A stretch of DNA of 23,413 bases from RGIG4074 sp964459165 (GCA_964459165.1 CAYWKM010000026.1:1-23413), one strand, 5' to 3'; positions 1 to 7,733 are shown, counted from the first letter of the stretch. Numbers and translations: made by a program. Notes: a model not told the origin generated them from the sequence alone.

Positions 1-2
1 AT

Positions 3-98
3 AGCGCGGGGAAGATAGGATTTCAAGTGGAAACTTCGCCGTACGATTTAAAAAATGATATTCATGCGGAATTCGCCGATATTGCGGAAAATCCGTAA
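3..98 (+). CDS. C-terminal fragment of an unidentified protein
   Basis: An open frame runs from the window edge and stops at TAA (96-98), giving about 31 residues that end in ADIAENP. The gene begins outside the window. A good terminator follows immediately at 104-133, which supports this being a genuine gene end. The fragment is too short for me to assign a family. It runs towards the 153-590 gene (convergent). Confidence 0.5.
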   Translation, partial: SAGKIGFQVETSPYDLKNDIHAEFADIAENP

Positions 99-103
99 AA
101 ATC

Positions 104-133
104 AAAACGTCCGAAAAACATCGGACGTTTTTT
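104..133 (+). terminator. Rho-independent terminator, possibly bidirectional
   Basis: An 11-bp perfect stem (AAAACGTCCGA at 104-114 with TCGGACGTTTT at 121-131) has a 6-nt loop and ends in a T tract. It lies between two convergent genes. The mirrored A tract means it could also end transcripts of the minus-strand regulator gene. Confidence 0.85.
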
Positions 134-152
134 ACTGCTTTAAAAAATGAGT

Positions 153-590
153 TTAGTCGTTCTTTTTATTCAGGATGCTGAAAACAAGATCTACAATGGC
201 GCAAATCAAGGCTCCTACGGGGAAAACAATCCAACCGGGATGCCATAAGCTTCCGAGAAAGCCCATCAACAGATACGCGATCACACAACAGATCATGATG
301 ATTGCATTGATCTTACCCGCGTAATCGAATTGTTTTTCGTTCGACGGCCGCGACTCTTTGTCGCCGTCGACCCAAAATTGCTTGTCGGGTCTTCGTTCGC
401 CGCGCAAAAGCTCGTCCACGGTCACTCCGAAGATATCGGCGAGAGGAACAAGCTGAGCCGTATCGGGAAAAGTTTCGCCCGTCTCCCATTTGCTCACCGC
501 ATCGATGGTTACGCCTAATTGGTCCGCGATTTCTTTTTGCGTCAAATTATTTTCTTTTCGAAGCTCGTATAAAAATTCTTTGAAAGCCAT
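153..590 (-). CDS. XRE-family regulator with C-terminal membrane segments
   Basis: A 145-residue protein. Residues about 5-60 form a Cro/C1-type helix-turn-helix (LTQKEIADQLGVT followed by AVSKWETG), the standard signature of XRE DNA-binding domains. After a polar linker (about 65-90) come two hydrophobic segments at about 93-113 and 118-139, so the regulator is probably anchored in the cytoplasmic membrane. The start at 590 is fixed by a strong AGGAGAAG ribosome binding site and by a consensus promoter 33 bp upstream. It stands alone as a single-gene unit. A membrane tether suggests sensing of envelope or membrane state, but the signal and target genes are not visible. A tandem 17-bp repeat just upstream of its own promoter is a candidate autoregulatory site. 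Confidence 0.88.
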   Translation of the reverse strand: MAFKEFLYELRKENNLTQKEIADQLGVTIDAVSKWETGETFPDTAQLVPLADIFGVTVDELLRGERRPDKQFWVDGDKESRPSNEKQFDYAGKINAIIMICCVIAYLLMGFLGSLWHPGWIVFPVGALICAIVDLVFSILNKKND

Positions 591-622
591 AGTTATCTTC
601 TCCTGCTTGTATTTATGCCTTT

Positions 623-651
623 ATTATATCATATTTGAAAGGGGGAATCAA
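623..651 (-). promoter_or_regulatory. Sigma-A promoter of the XRE regulator gene
   Basis: Read on the minus strand, a -35 box TTGATT (646-651), a 17-bp spacer and a perfect -10 box TATAAT (623-628). The predicted leader is short and carries the AGGAGAAG ribosome binding site. Confidence 0.8.
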
Positions 652-660
652 GATCTTTTG

Positions 661-698
661 TTTAGAACTTTACCTTCCTGTTTTAGAACTTTGCCTTC
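661..698. repeat. Tandem 17-bp direct repeat upstream of the XRE promoter
   Basis: TTTAGAACTTTRCCTTC occurs at 661-677 and 682-698 with one mismatch and a 21-bp period, about two helical turns. It sits 10 bp upstream of the -35 box of the XRE gene, where paired regulator-binding sites could lie. Confidence 0.55.
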
Positions 699-750
699 GG
701 GAGGAGCGTTCTTGTCTCTTAAAAAGAGAATTCCGAAAATTCCTTTTTTT

Positions 751-770
751 AAAAAACGGGGGAGCCGTTT
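751..770 (-). terminator. Weak terminator overlapping the ridA stop codon
   Basis: On the minus strand a 6-bp stem (AAACGG / CCGTTT, 765-770 with 754-759) with a 5-nt loop runs into a T tract at 751-756. The stem overlaps the ridA stop codon (769-771). It is short, so confidence is modest. Confidence 0.45.
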
Positions 771-1140
771 ACAGCTCGGCGATCACTTCGATTTCCGCCA
801 ATACGCCTTTGGGCAGGGCTTTTACGGCTACGCAGCTTCTCGCGGGCTTGCCTGTAAAATACTGTCCGTAAACCTCGTTGAATTTGTTAAAATCCGCCAT
901 ATCGGCGAGGAAGCAAACGGTCTTTACGGCTTTTTCCAACGAAGACCCCGCCTCTTCGAGGACGGCTTTTAGATTTTTGCAAATTTGGTGCGTCTGCGCT
1001 TCGATTCCCTCGGCTTCGACGGCGTTGGTTTCGGGGTCGATGGCGATTTGTCCGGAGGTGAATACGAATCCGTTTCCTTTCATCGCCTGCGAATAAGGTC
1101 CGATCGCCGCAGGGGCGTCGTTTGTATGAACGATTGTCAT
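769..1140 (-). CDS. ridA: RidA family enamine/imine deaminase
   Basis: The 123 residues match the full length of the RidA/YjgF family. The protein hydrolyses reactive enamine/imine intermediates (2-aminoacrylate, 2-aminocrotonate) released by PLP-dependent dehydratases, giving the 2-oxo acid and ammonia. Visible family features are IGPYSQA near residue 13, GFVFTSGQI at 24-32, the carboxylate-binding arginine in PARSCVAV (R101) and the glutamate of LAEIEVIA (E116). These fit E. coli Arg105 and Glu120 with a constant offset of four. The ribosome binding site AAGGAG lies 7 nt before the ATG. It follows the threonine ammonia-lyase gene by about 50 bp with no convincing promoter between, so the two are very likely co-transcribed: the upstream enzyme makes the compound that this one clears. 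Confidence 0.95.
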   Translation of the reverse strand: MTIVHTNDAPAAIGPYSQAMKGNGFVFTSGQIAIDPETNAVEAEGIEAQTHQICKNLKAVLEEAGSSLEKAVKTVCFLADMADFNKFNEVYGQYFTGKPARSCVAVKALPKGVLAEIEVIAEL

Positions 1141-1192
1141 GATAAGATCTCCTTATATTTTTAATGGATTTTTCGAAAAAAGCGAGAGGCCT

Positions 1193-2389
1193 TTAAAGCA
1201 AATGGAAGCCTTTTTCTTTCAGAGTGTTTTTGATTTCTTCGATCTGCTCGAAATCTCTCGTCTCAATGGTAATATGCAGGAAGCACCCGTTGACGGCGGA
1301 GCCTTCGCTGGATCTTTCATGATTGACGCCCGTTACGTTTCCTCCGCATTTTGCAATGATCTCCGAAACGGCGACGAGCTGCCCGGGTTTGTCGATGAGC
1401 TCGATGTTCAGCCTGCATTGTCTTCCGCTCATCAGCAATCCTCTTGAAATGACGCGGGAAAGAATGGTCACGTCGATGTTTCCTCCGGAAATCAAGCAGC
1501 ATATTTTTTTGCCGTCGAGTTCGGGGACTTTACGGAACATCGCCGCCGCGAGGGATACCGCTCCCGCTCCCTCCGAGATCATCTTCTGATCTTCGATCAT
1601 GGCGAGGATGGCGGCCGAAACCTCGTCGTCGGAAACGGTGACGATTCCGTCGACGTATTTTTCGCAAAGCTCAAAAGTGAGCGCGCCCGGCTCTTTCACC
1701 GCGATTCCGTCGGCGATCGTCGATACGTTTTCCAACCGTTCGATTTTTCCGTCTCTCATGGAGTTAAACATACCGGGCGCGCCGCTCGATTGCACGCCGT
1801 AAACCTTTATGTCGGGATTCAGGGACTTTACCGCAAAAGCCACGCCCGCGATGAGACCGCCTCCGCCGACGGGCACGAAAATGGCGTCCACGTCGGGCAT
1901 ATCGTCGAGAATTTCAAGACCTATGGTGCCTTGACCGGCAATTACGTCCTCGTCGTCGAAAGGGTGGATAAAGGTATAGCTCTTTTCGTCCTTTAGCTGC
2001 AGCGCTTTCGCATAAGCGTCGTCGTAAACGCCGGGGACCAGACAGATATCCGCTCCATAGCTCTTTGTCGCCTCTACTTTCGAGATGGGCGCGCCGTCCG
2101 GAAGACAAATGAGCGCTTTGATTCCGCTCTTTTGGGCGGCAAGCGCAACGCCCTGCGCATGATTTCCTGCGGAACAGGCGATAACGCCTTTCGCCTTTTC
2201 CTCCTCGGAAAGCTGCGATATTTTAAAGTAAGCGCCCCTCACCTTAAAGGAACCCGTCACTTGCAGACATTCGGGCTTTAAATAGATAGAGCAATTCTTG
2301 GAAAGCTTGGGGGCGGGTCTTAGGGGCGTTTCGCGGATAATTTCTTTCAATACGTGCGAAGCGCGGTAAACCTTATCTAACGTCAACAT
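1193..2389 (-). CDS. ilvA: Threonine ammonia-lyase, ACT-domain form
   Basis: A PLP enzyme converting L-threonine (and more slowly L-serine) to 2-oxobutyrate and ammonia. Counting from the ATG at 2389 it has 398 residues, the length of the single-ACT medium form. The PLP lysine is K49 in TGSFKVRGAYF. The SAGNHAQG substrate loop, the glycine-rich phosphate-binding loop PVGGGGLIAG and the C-terminal SGGNID of the fold-II family all follow in order. Residues about 325-398 form an ACT domain (RLNIELIDKPGQLVAV), the usual site of allosteric amino-acid binding. An in-frame ATG at 2440 exists, but it lies between the -35 and -10 boxes of the gene's own promoter and cannot be transcribed from it; the ATG at 2389 has AGGTG upstream. 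Biosynthetic and catabolic roles cannot be separated by sequence, and no branched-chain genes are nearby. Confidence 0.93.
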   Translation of the reverse strand: MLTLDKVYRASHVLKEIIRETPLRPAPKLSKNCSIYLKPECLQVTGSFKVRGAYFKISQLSEEEKAKGVIACSAGNHAQGVALAAQKSGIKALICLPDGAPISKVEATKSYGADICLVPGVYDDAYAKALQLKDEKSYTFIHPFDDEDVIAGQGTIGLEILDDMPDVDAIFVPVGGGGLIAGVAFAVKSLNPDIKVYGVQSSGAPGMFNSMRDGKIERLENVSTIADGIAVKEPGALTFELCEKYVDGIVTVSDDEVSAAILAMIEDQKMISEGAGAVSLAAAMFRKVPELDGKKICCLISGGNIDVTILSRVISRGLLMSGRQCRLNIELIDKPGQLVAVSEIIAKCGGNVTGVNHERSSEGSAVNGCFLHITIETRDFEQIEEIKNTLKEKGFHLL

Positions 2390-2430
2390 AGTAAAAACAC
2401 ACCTGTCTGTTTTGCAAAATCTTTTGTTAC

Positions 2431-2459
2431 AGTATAGCACGCCGAGGGGGTAAAGTCAA
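2431..2459 (-). promoter_or_regulatory. Sigma-A promoter of ilvA-ridA
   Basis: On the minus strand, -35 TTGACT (2454-2459), a 17-bp spacer and -10 TATACT (2431-2436). A 10-bp palindrome TTTTGCAAAA (2410-2419) lies in the early leader, just downstream of the -10, and could be an operator. Confidence 0.85.
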
Positions 2460-2533
2460 ATTATTGTCGTCGAAAAATGAAAGACGCGCGGCTTTTCTTC
2501 GCTCTTCCTTGGCGGAATGCGCTCCCTTATCTT

Positions 2534-2562
2534 TTGACATTTTCCTTTATCTATGATAAAAT
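2534..2562 (+). promoter_or_regulatory. Sigma-A promoter for the S41-like membrane protein
   Basis: A perfect -35 TTGACA (2534-2539), a 17-bp spacer and -10 TAAAAT (2557-2562). As assembled, a 100-N gap separates it from the gene. If the identical sequence on both gap edges is one locus (see findings), transcription would start about 16 nt before the ATG at 2706. It lies back-to-back with the ilvA promoter. Confidence 0.8.
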
Positions 2563-2572
2563 AATTTTCATA

Positions 2573-2672
2573 NNNNNNNNNNNNNNNNNNNNNNNNNNNN
2601 NNNNNNNNNNNNNNNNNNNNNNNNNNNNNNNNNNNNNNNNNNNNNNNNNNNNNNNNNNNNNNNNNNNNNNNN
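2573..2672. other. Assembly gap (100 N) flanked by identical 21-bp ends
   Basis: Exactly 100 N, the usual placeholder for an unknown gap length. The 21 bases before it (2552-2572) and after it (2673-2693) are identical, as expected when two contigs end in the same sequence and were joined without merging the overlap. Confidence 0.95.
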
Positions 2673-2705
2673 TATGATAAAATAATTTTCATAGCGAGGA
2701 AGGAT

Positions 2706-4184
2706 ATGAAAAACCATACGACCTTAAAGAAAACTCTTTTATTGACGGCGGCTTGTCTTTTTTTGACCTGCTCGCTCGTCGTGATTCCCCTCGATCTTTT
2801 TGCCATCGATTGCCCTATGTGGCTTCCCGCGGCGCTTTCGCTCGCATCGATTTTGCTGCTTATTCTCGTCTTTGCACAGTTTAAGACGAAGTTAATTACA
2901 AAAATTATTTTGCCTATTCTCATCGTCGTCCTCGCGGCGGTTTCTTCGCTTTTTCCGTTTTGCGTTCCTTATTGGAATTCGGCGTCTTTTAAAAGCTATA
3001 ACGGAAAGATTTTAAATTATGACGAAGCGATTTCTTTCGAGCAGGCGAAAGGCGATTTGGATGAGGCGATGGGCCATGTGAAAAAAGTTCATCCGATATT
3101 CAAGGACGGACTCACGCCGGAAATAGAAGAAAAATACGAACGGGCGGTCGCCGATCTGAAAGGGATGGAAACGATCACCGTCAACGATTTACGTCGGGAA
3201 ATTCAGTTGGTTCTTCACGATATATACGACGCGCACACCACGACGTTTACCGACTATCCCGACGATAAGTACGTAAAGTACGGGGCGATTCGCGCGGCGC
3301 AGGGTTACTCTTTGGTTTCCGTCAACGGCATGGATGAAGAAATCAATGAGATTGCGGAGCCCTATTATTCTTATGAGGCGAAGGAGTGGATCAGCGTCGA
3401 CGCGGGGTCGCTCAGCTCGCTGGATTTTTATGGAATTTCTTTTCCCGTCGTTTACGTGTGGGAAAACGCCGAAGGCGAACAAGTCACGGACATTTGCTCG
3501 AAGGAGGACTTTGTTCCTTACAGCGAGTATCTGTCCCTTTATAACGAATATGCCGGAACGGATGAAAACGTCGTTATCGATACCTCTTTCGTCTCCTTTA
3601 CGATAGACGAAGAAAAGAGTCTCGCCGTTTTGTCTCTTACGAGTTGTACGTACAATCAAGAATATATCGATACGGTAAAGCAAATGTTCACGCAGGTAAA
3701 GGAGAAGAATATCTCTGCGGTCGCCGTCGACGTTCGCGGGAACGGCGGCGGAAACAGTATGGTCGCCAACGAATTGATCCGTTATCTTCCCGTCGATACC
3801 TACTACGACAGCGGCTTTGCGATGAGGCTTGGCTTCCTTACTTATACTTATAAAGGAGTCATGAAAAACGATCGGTACGACGACCTCGCTTTTACGGGCG
3901 ACGTTTACGTGCTTACCGATCACAATTCCTTTTCCTCCGCCATGCTGTTTGCCGAGCTGATTCAGGATAACGGATTGGGGAAGGTCGTCGGCGAATTTCC
4001 CGCAAACGCGACGGACGGGTACGGCGACGTCGCTGTTTTTTGTCTGAAAAACACGGGGATTTATATGCAAATCTCTACGAAAAAATGGACGAGAATCGAT
4101 TCGTCTAAGGGAAAATATGTAGAGCCGGATCTTCCTTGCGCGAGCGGCGAGGTTTATCGGACGTTATACGAATTATTGGGTTGA
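2706..4184 (+). CDS. Polytopic membrane protein with S41-type peptidase domain
   Basis: 492 residues. Three hydrophobic helices (about 10-33, 39-58 and 64-86) precede a large domain. That domain has S41 (C-terminal processing peptidase/tricorn core) features: AVAVDVRGNGGGNS at about 339-350 and VYVLTDHNSFSSAMLFAEL at about 400-418. By alignment from memory with E. coli Prc (Ser430, Lys455), the nucleophile position is S410, but the lysine position (about 435) lies in EFPANATDGYG and is not lysine. No PDZ domain is apparent. It may use a Ser-His arrangement, as proposed for other S41 members, or be non-proteolytic. GGAAGG precedes the ATG. It converges on the ABC permease across a gap, so any functional link is unproven. 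Substrate unknown. Confidence 0.82.
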   Translation: MKNHTTLKKTLLLTAACLFLTCSLVVIPLDLFAIDCPMWLPAALSLASILLLILVFAQFKTKLITKIILPILIVVLAAVSSLFPFCVPYWNSASFKSYNGKILNYDEAISFEQAKGDLDEAMGHVKKVHPIFKDGLTPEIEEKYERAVADLKGMETITVNDLRREIQLVLHDIYDAHTTTFTDYPDDKYVKYGAIRAAQGYSLVSVNGMDEEINEIAEPYYSYEAKEWISVDAGSLSSLDFYGISFPVVYVWENAEGEQVTDICSKEDFVPYSEYLSLYNEYAGTDENVVIDTSFVSFTIDEEKSLAVLSLTSCTYNQEYIDTVKQMFTQVKEKNISAVAVDVRGNGGGNSMVANELIRYLPVDTYYDSGFAMRLGFLTYTYKGVMKNDRYDDLAFTGDVYVLTDHNSFSSAMLFAELIQDNGLGKVVGEFPANATDGYGDVAVFCLKNTGIYMQISTKKWTRIDSSKGKYVEPDLPCASGEVYRTLYELLG

Positions 4185-4186
4185 GG

Positions 4187-4286
4187 NNNNNNNNNNNNNN
4201 NNNNNNNNNNNNNNNNNNNNNNNNNNNNNNNNNNNNNNNNNNNNNNNNNNNNNNNNNNNNNNNNNNNNNNNNNNNNNNNNNNNNNN
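4187..4286. other. Assembly gap (100 N) between convergent gene ends
   Basis: Exactly 100 N. It starts 2 nt after the S41-like gene stop and ends 3 nt before the permease stop codon. The two edges share no sequence, so unlike the first gap this one probably hides real bases, at least the terminators and possibly a gene. Confidence 0.9.
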
Positions 4287-4289
4287 TTT

Positions 4290-7200
4290 CTATTCCTGAT
4301 TTTTTCGAATGGCGTCCGCAGGAGATTTTTTCGTCGTTCGGTAAATCGGAACGATTGCCGAAAGAAGGGATACCGCGATACCGACGAACAAGACCGCCGC
4401 TGCCGCGACGGGGGAGAATACGATGAACGATACGGAAAAGCCTAAGCCGCTCTTTAACGTTTCGTTGAATATTCCCGACAGCGCAAAGCCCGCTATGATT
4501 CCCGCGATACTTTGAAGAATCGCGAGCAGAACGCTTTCAGCGACGAACATCAAGGCGCAGTCCCGCCTTGTCGCGCCGAGCGCGCGAAAAATAGCGATTT
4601 CAATCTTCTTTTTCTCCATGGAGAAGGAGATAAAATACCAAATCAGCATGGCTGAAAATATCGTGAAGACCGCTGCAAGCCATGCGAATATTTTCTGATA
4701 ATTTGCCAGAAGATCGATGTGACTCTCCAATAGGTTCAATTCGGAAGAGACGAAAGCATATTCTTCGTTGTCGTTTACGTACGAAAACAGCTTATGCCGT
4801 GCGCTCGCGGTTGTCATGTCGGGGAAAACGGCATATCTTGCGACATAGCCTTTTCCGCAGGACTGCGCGCAATATTCCGCCAAAAACTCCTCGGAGACGA
4901 AGAGCTTATCGTATCGGTCGGGCTGCGCGGAGGCCTCCTCATGCGTGTGCGCGCAAACGCCGTAATCCACCACGCCGACGATTTTCGCCGCGATTTCCGT
5001 CCCGTCGGGGAGAGCGAGCTTCACCCGAAGCTCTCCCGCAATCAGATCCTCCGCCGAAGCGACGTCTCTCTTATAGGCGGAATCCTGTATGAAATAGCCG
5101 TTCTCGTCGAGCCGTACGGGACAGGAAATATGATCGTAATACCCGAACGCCAAAAATGCATTCAGCTGACAGGTGGAAATCGCGACCTCGTCCCTTGCCG
5201 CGGGAAGCCTTCCCACGAGCGACATGGCGTAGCTCTTCAAGAACGCCTCGTCTGCGGAGAGCAGACCGTTCGGCGAAGAGACGACTTCCCTAAGTTCTTC
5301 CGTCCATATTGTGTTGTCGCCCCAAAAATACGTCCATTCCTGCGTCGCCAACGAGCCCTCTAAAAAGCGCGCGGGCTTTCCGCTCGAATGCGTTTCCAAA
5401 ACAAGGAAGTCTTCTTCCCGCAAAAATCTCGACGCTCCGACGACGGGTTCTTGCGTAAATACCGCATCCTCTCTCGCACGGTTTGCATCAAACGCCGTCG
5501 CGGAAACGGACATTCCGAAAAATCCCAAAGCAACGGCGGAGAGGGACGCCGTCAAAAGCAACCGCCACGAAGAAGAAAGCAGCCCGTGAAATCCCACCTT
5601 AAAAATCGACTGCAATCGGAGTCCGGTCTTCCTCAATTTTTTAGACGCGGTTCGCCTCTTCGATTCCTCTCGTTTTAAGCTTGCGTTTTCTGTCCTTTCG
5701 GTCGTGGGCGGTTTCTTTTTTTCACCCGTTTTTTGCTTCGCGCTCGTTTCTTTTTCGGATTTTTTCTTTTTCCTTTCTTTTCCGCGAATATTCTCTATGA
5801 TTTCGTTCCGTCCAAAAATCGCAAGGACGACAAATATGATGAAACAGATTGCGACAATCGGCACGCAGATCGTGAACAGCACGGAAGCGGGCGTCATGGA
5901 AAAGAATGTGATTTCCTCGACGACAGAGAAAAAACCGATAGAAGGTAAAACGATCGTTACGATCATTCGATTTAAAAAATTCAGATAGACGAATTGTAAA
6001 ATCAGCGAGAAAAGAATCGCTCCCAATGTGTAGAACAGGAAAGGAAGCCATAGGGAAAGGGCGATATCCTTTTTCTTTGCGCCCATCGCTTGCAGAATTC
6101 CGATCTGTCGCTGCCGTCTGAACACCGTACCCGTAATCAGATAAGCGAAGAACAAGACGGAAAAAACGCACAGAATAGGGATGAATTTATTAAATATCCG
6201 GATGTAATTTCGGTAAATATGGGAAATACCGTTCTGTAAATTCTGAAGGTCGAACCACCCCTGAAAGTAATCGATATGAAGATTCCGGGTTCCGTCTCCA
6301 AAATAACCGTCGTCTCCGAAAAAGACGGAAGATAAGCTTCCGGTCTTTTTCCAACGAAGCACGAGATCGGCGTACTGCTCTATGTATTCGGAATCGCAGG
6401 ATACCACAAAGGAATCCACATAGCCTTCCTTTACCGTTTTATCCCGGTAAAGATCGAGCGCCGCGCGGCTGATTGCAACCCCAAACAGAGGAGAAGCGAA
6501 AAGCTTCTCCATCATGACGAATTGTCCGTTGCCATTCGAGACCATGTCGTCTTCTATTCCTTCCGCCTCGTAGTCCATCTCAATGACGCCGACGATTTTC
6601 GCCTCGCCCATTCCCGAACCGAACCAAATCGTCTTGCCGATAATATCATCGGGAGAGGAAATCGATTCGATTTCATCGGTTTCCTGATTGTGATAGCCGT
6701 AATACAGGAAGCAGTTATAGAGCCATTGCGGAATCGCGACTTCGTCGGTCTCCTGCGGAAACTTTCCGATTAGCGTGTATCCGAACTCCTCGATCGCTTT
6801 CTCGCTGCTGAATACTGAAATTTTGCGATAAAAGCCAAGATAAATACTTGCCGCCTCGCTCGTCATCGACGGCTCTCCCGACAAAAGACCGTCGTGATCG
6901 CGAGCGGGACCCATCGTGGGCGCAAATAACCGCTCGTCGTTATATTCGACGAAGAGATTCGCTTCCTCTTCGCCCGACCCGACGTAGTCCGAAAGACGAT
7001 ACGGCGCTAAATACGATATAGGGTTGGTACTTCTTGAAGCGCCGGAATACATTGCGTATTCTCCGCCGATGGCTTGAAGCTCTCCGTCGATCTCGCAGAA
7101 CGCCTCATAGTCTAAGTATTCTCCTTCAAGCATATTCCATCCGCCGAGATAATTATTTTTTATGCCGATTACCAAATATCGATACCCGTCGATTCCTTGC

Positions 7201-7361
7201 GTCAACAATCTCTTTTCCCAGGAGGCAAGATCATAGGATTCCCCGAAGATGGAAATACCCGCCATGGCGAAGGAAACCGCCGCCAAAAGGAATCCTAAAA
7301 TCATTCGGACATAATTTCGAAACAGAGTTTTCCATCCGAATTTTAACAGTAATTTACTCAT
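4290..7361 (-). CDS. Two-module FtsX/MacB-type ABC transporter permease
   Basis: 1023 residues. An N-terminal helix (about 18-38) is followed by an extracytoplasmic domain, then a three-helix FtsX module at about 390-525 with the cytoplasmic loop GILQAMGAKKKDI. A very basic linker (about 527-590, rich in K, E and T) leads to another single helix (about 598-622), a second extracytoplasmic domain and a second FtsX module (about 905-1015) with AIFRALGATRRDC. These loops are where MacB/FtsX-type permeases contact their ATPase. The family mostly works by mechanotransmission (lipoprotein or peptide export, bacitracin-type resistance, lyase activation). No ATPase gene is present on either side, although one could lie in the 4187-4286 gap. 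The ATG at 7361 has AGGG nearby, a weak ribosome binding site. The substrate cannot be inferred. Confidence 0.88.
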   Translation of the reverse strand: MSKLLLKFGWKTLFRNYVRMILGFLLAAVSFAMAGISIFGESYDLASWEKRLLTQGIDGYRYLVIGIKNNYLGGWNMLEGEYLDYEAFCEIDGELQAIGGEYAMYSGASRSTNPISYLAPYRLSDYVGSGEEEANLFVEYNDERLFAPTMGPARDHDGLLSGEPSMTSEAASIYLGFYRKISVFSSEKAIEEFGYTLIGKFPQETDEVAIPQWLYNCFLYYGYHNQETDEIESISSPDDIIGKTIWFGSGMGEAKIVGVIEMDYEAEGIEDDMVSNGNGQFVMMEKLFASPLFGVAISRAALDLYRDKTVKEGYVDSFVVSCDSEYIEQYADLVLRWKKTGSLSSVFFGDDGYFGDGTRNLHIDYFQGWFDLQNLQNGISHIYRNYIRIFNKFIPILCVFSVLFFAYLITGTVFRRQRQIGILQAMGAKKKDIALSLWLPFLFYTLGAILFSLILQFVYLNFLNRMIVTIVLPSIGFFSVVEEITFFSMTPASVLFTICVPIVAICFIIFVVLAIFGRNEIIENIRGKERKKKKSEKETSAKQKTGEKKKPPTTERTENASLKREESKRRTASKKLRKTGLRLQSIFKVGFHGLLSSSWRLLLTASLSAVALGFFGMSVSATAFDANRAREDAVFTQEPVVGASRFLREEDFLVLETHSSGKPARFLEGSLATQEWTYFWGDNTIWTEELREVVSSPNGLLSADEAFLKSYAMSLVGRLPAARDEVAISTCQLNAFLAFGYYDHISCPVRLDENGYFIQDSAYKRDVASAEDLIAGELRVKLALPDGTEIAAKIVGVVDYGVCAHTHEEASAQPDRYDKLFVSEEFLAEYCAQSCGKGYVARYAVFPDMTTASARHKLFSYVNDNEEYAFVSSELNLLESHIDLLANYQKIFAWLAAVFTIFSAMLIWYFISFSMEKKKIEIAIFRALGATRRDCALMFVAESVLLAILQSIAGIIAGFALSGIFNETLKSGLGFSVSFIVFSPVAAAAVLFVGIAVSLLSAIVPIYRTTKKSPADAIRKNQE

Positions 7362-7615
7362 AATACGACCCTAAAACACCTATTTGCATTATCATCATGG
7401 GCGCCTCGTCTGCGCCGAACTCTCCCGTTTGAGTTTGAGGAAACTTGCGAAAAAGTTGAATTGCGCGTAAAAGTCGGTTTATCGATTTTGAATTCCTCCC
7501 CAAAAGCGATATTTCAACTTGCCTTTCGGCAAATCGATTTCCACGGTATCGGTTGATTTCGTTTTTTACTGTTTTTTACACAGCAACCGCCTTTTTTATC
7601 TCTCTATTCTAATAA

Positions 7616-7658
7616 CATATCTAACTAATATGATAGCGCAATATCGTTTATTTGTCAA
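7616..7658 (-). promoter_or_regulatory. Promoter of the ABC permease with overlapping inverted repeat
   Basis: On the minus strand, a perfect -35 TTGACA (7653-7658), a 17-bp spacer and -10 TATCAT (7630-7635). An inverted repeat CATAT-N7-ATATG (7616-7632) overlaps the -10, as repressor operators often do. The implied leader is about 260 nt and contains no convincing gene. Confidence 0.75.
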
Positions 7659-7689
7659 GGGGGCAAACGTCCGTAGGTTTCGTTTTTCT

Positions 7690-7733
7690 GTCCATTTTTT
7701 TGGACTTTTGTCCAATTTTTTGGACAGAAGTCC
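7690..7733. repeat. Phased array of GTCCA-N6-TGGAC inverted repeats
   Basis: Two complete inverted repeats, GTCCA-N6-TGGAC at 7690-7705 and 7710-7725, plus a third half-site GTCC at 7730-7733. The starts are exactly 20 bp apart, and a further GTCC lies at 7669-7672. Spacers are T-rich. The array sits between the divergent promoters at 7630-7658 and 7771-7799, upstream of both -35 boxes. It looks like a multi-site operator, but I do not recognise the regulator. Confidence 0.7.

Noticed and set aside
2456..2923. 155-codon minus-strand frame spanning the first gap
   Set aside because: It reads through 100 N and across a consensus promoter and the start of the S41-like gene; it is not a real gene.
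3189..4070. 293-codon minus-strand frame
   Set aside because: Antisense to the S41-like gene; composition reflects codon bias of the sense frame.
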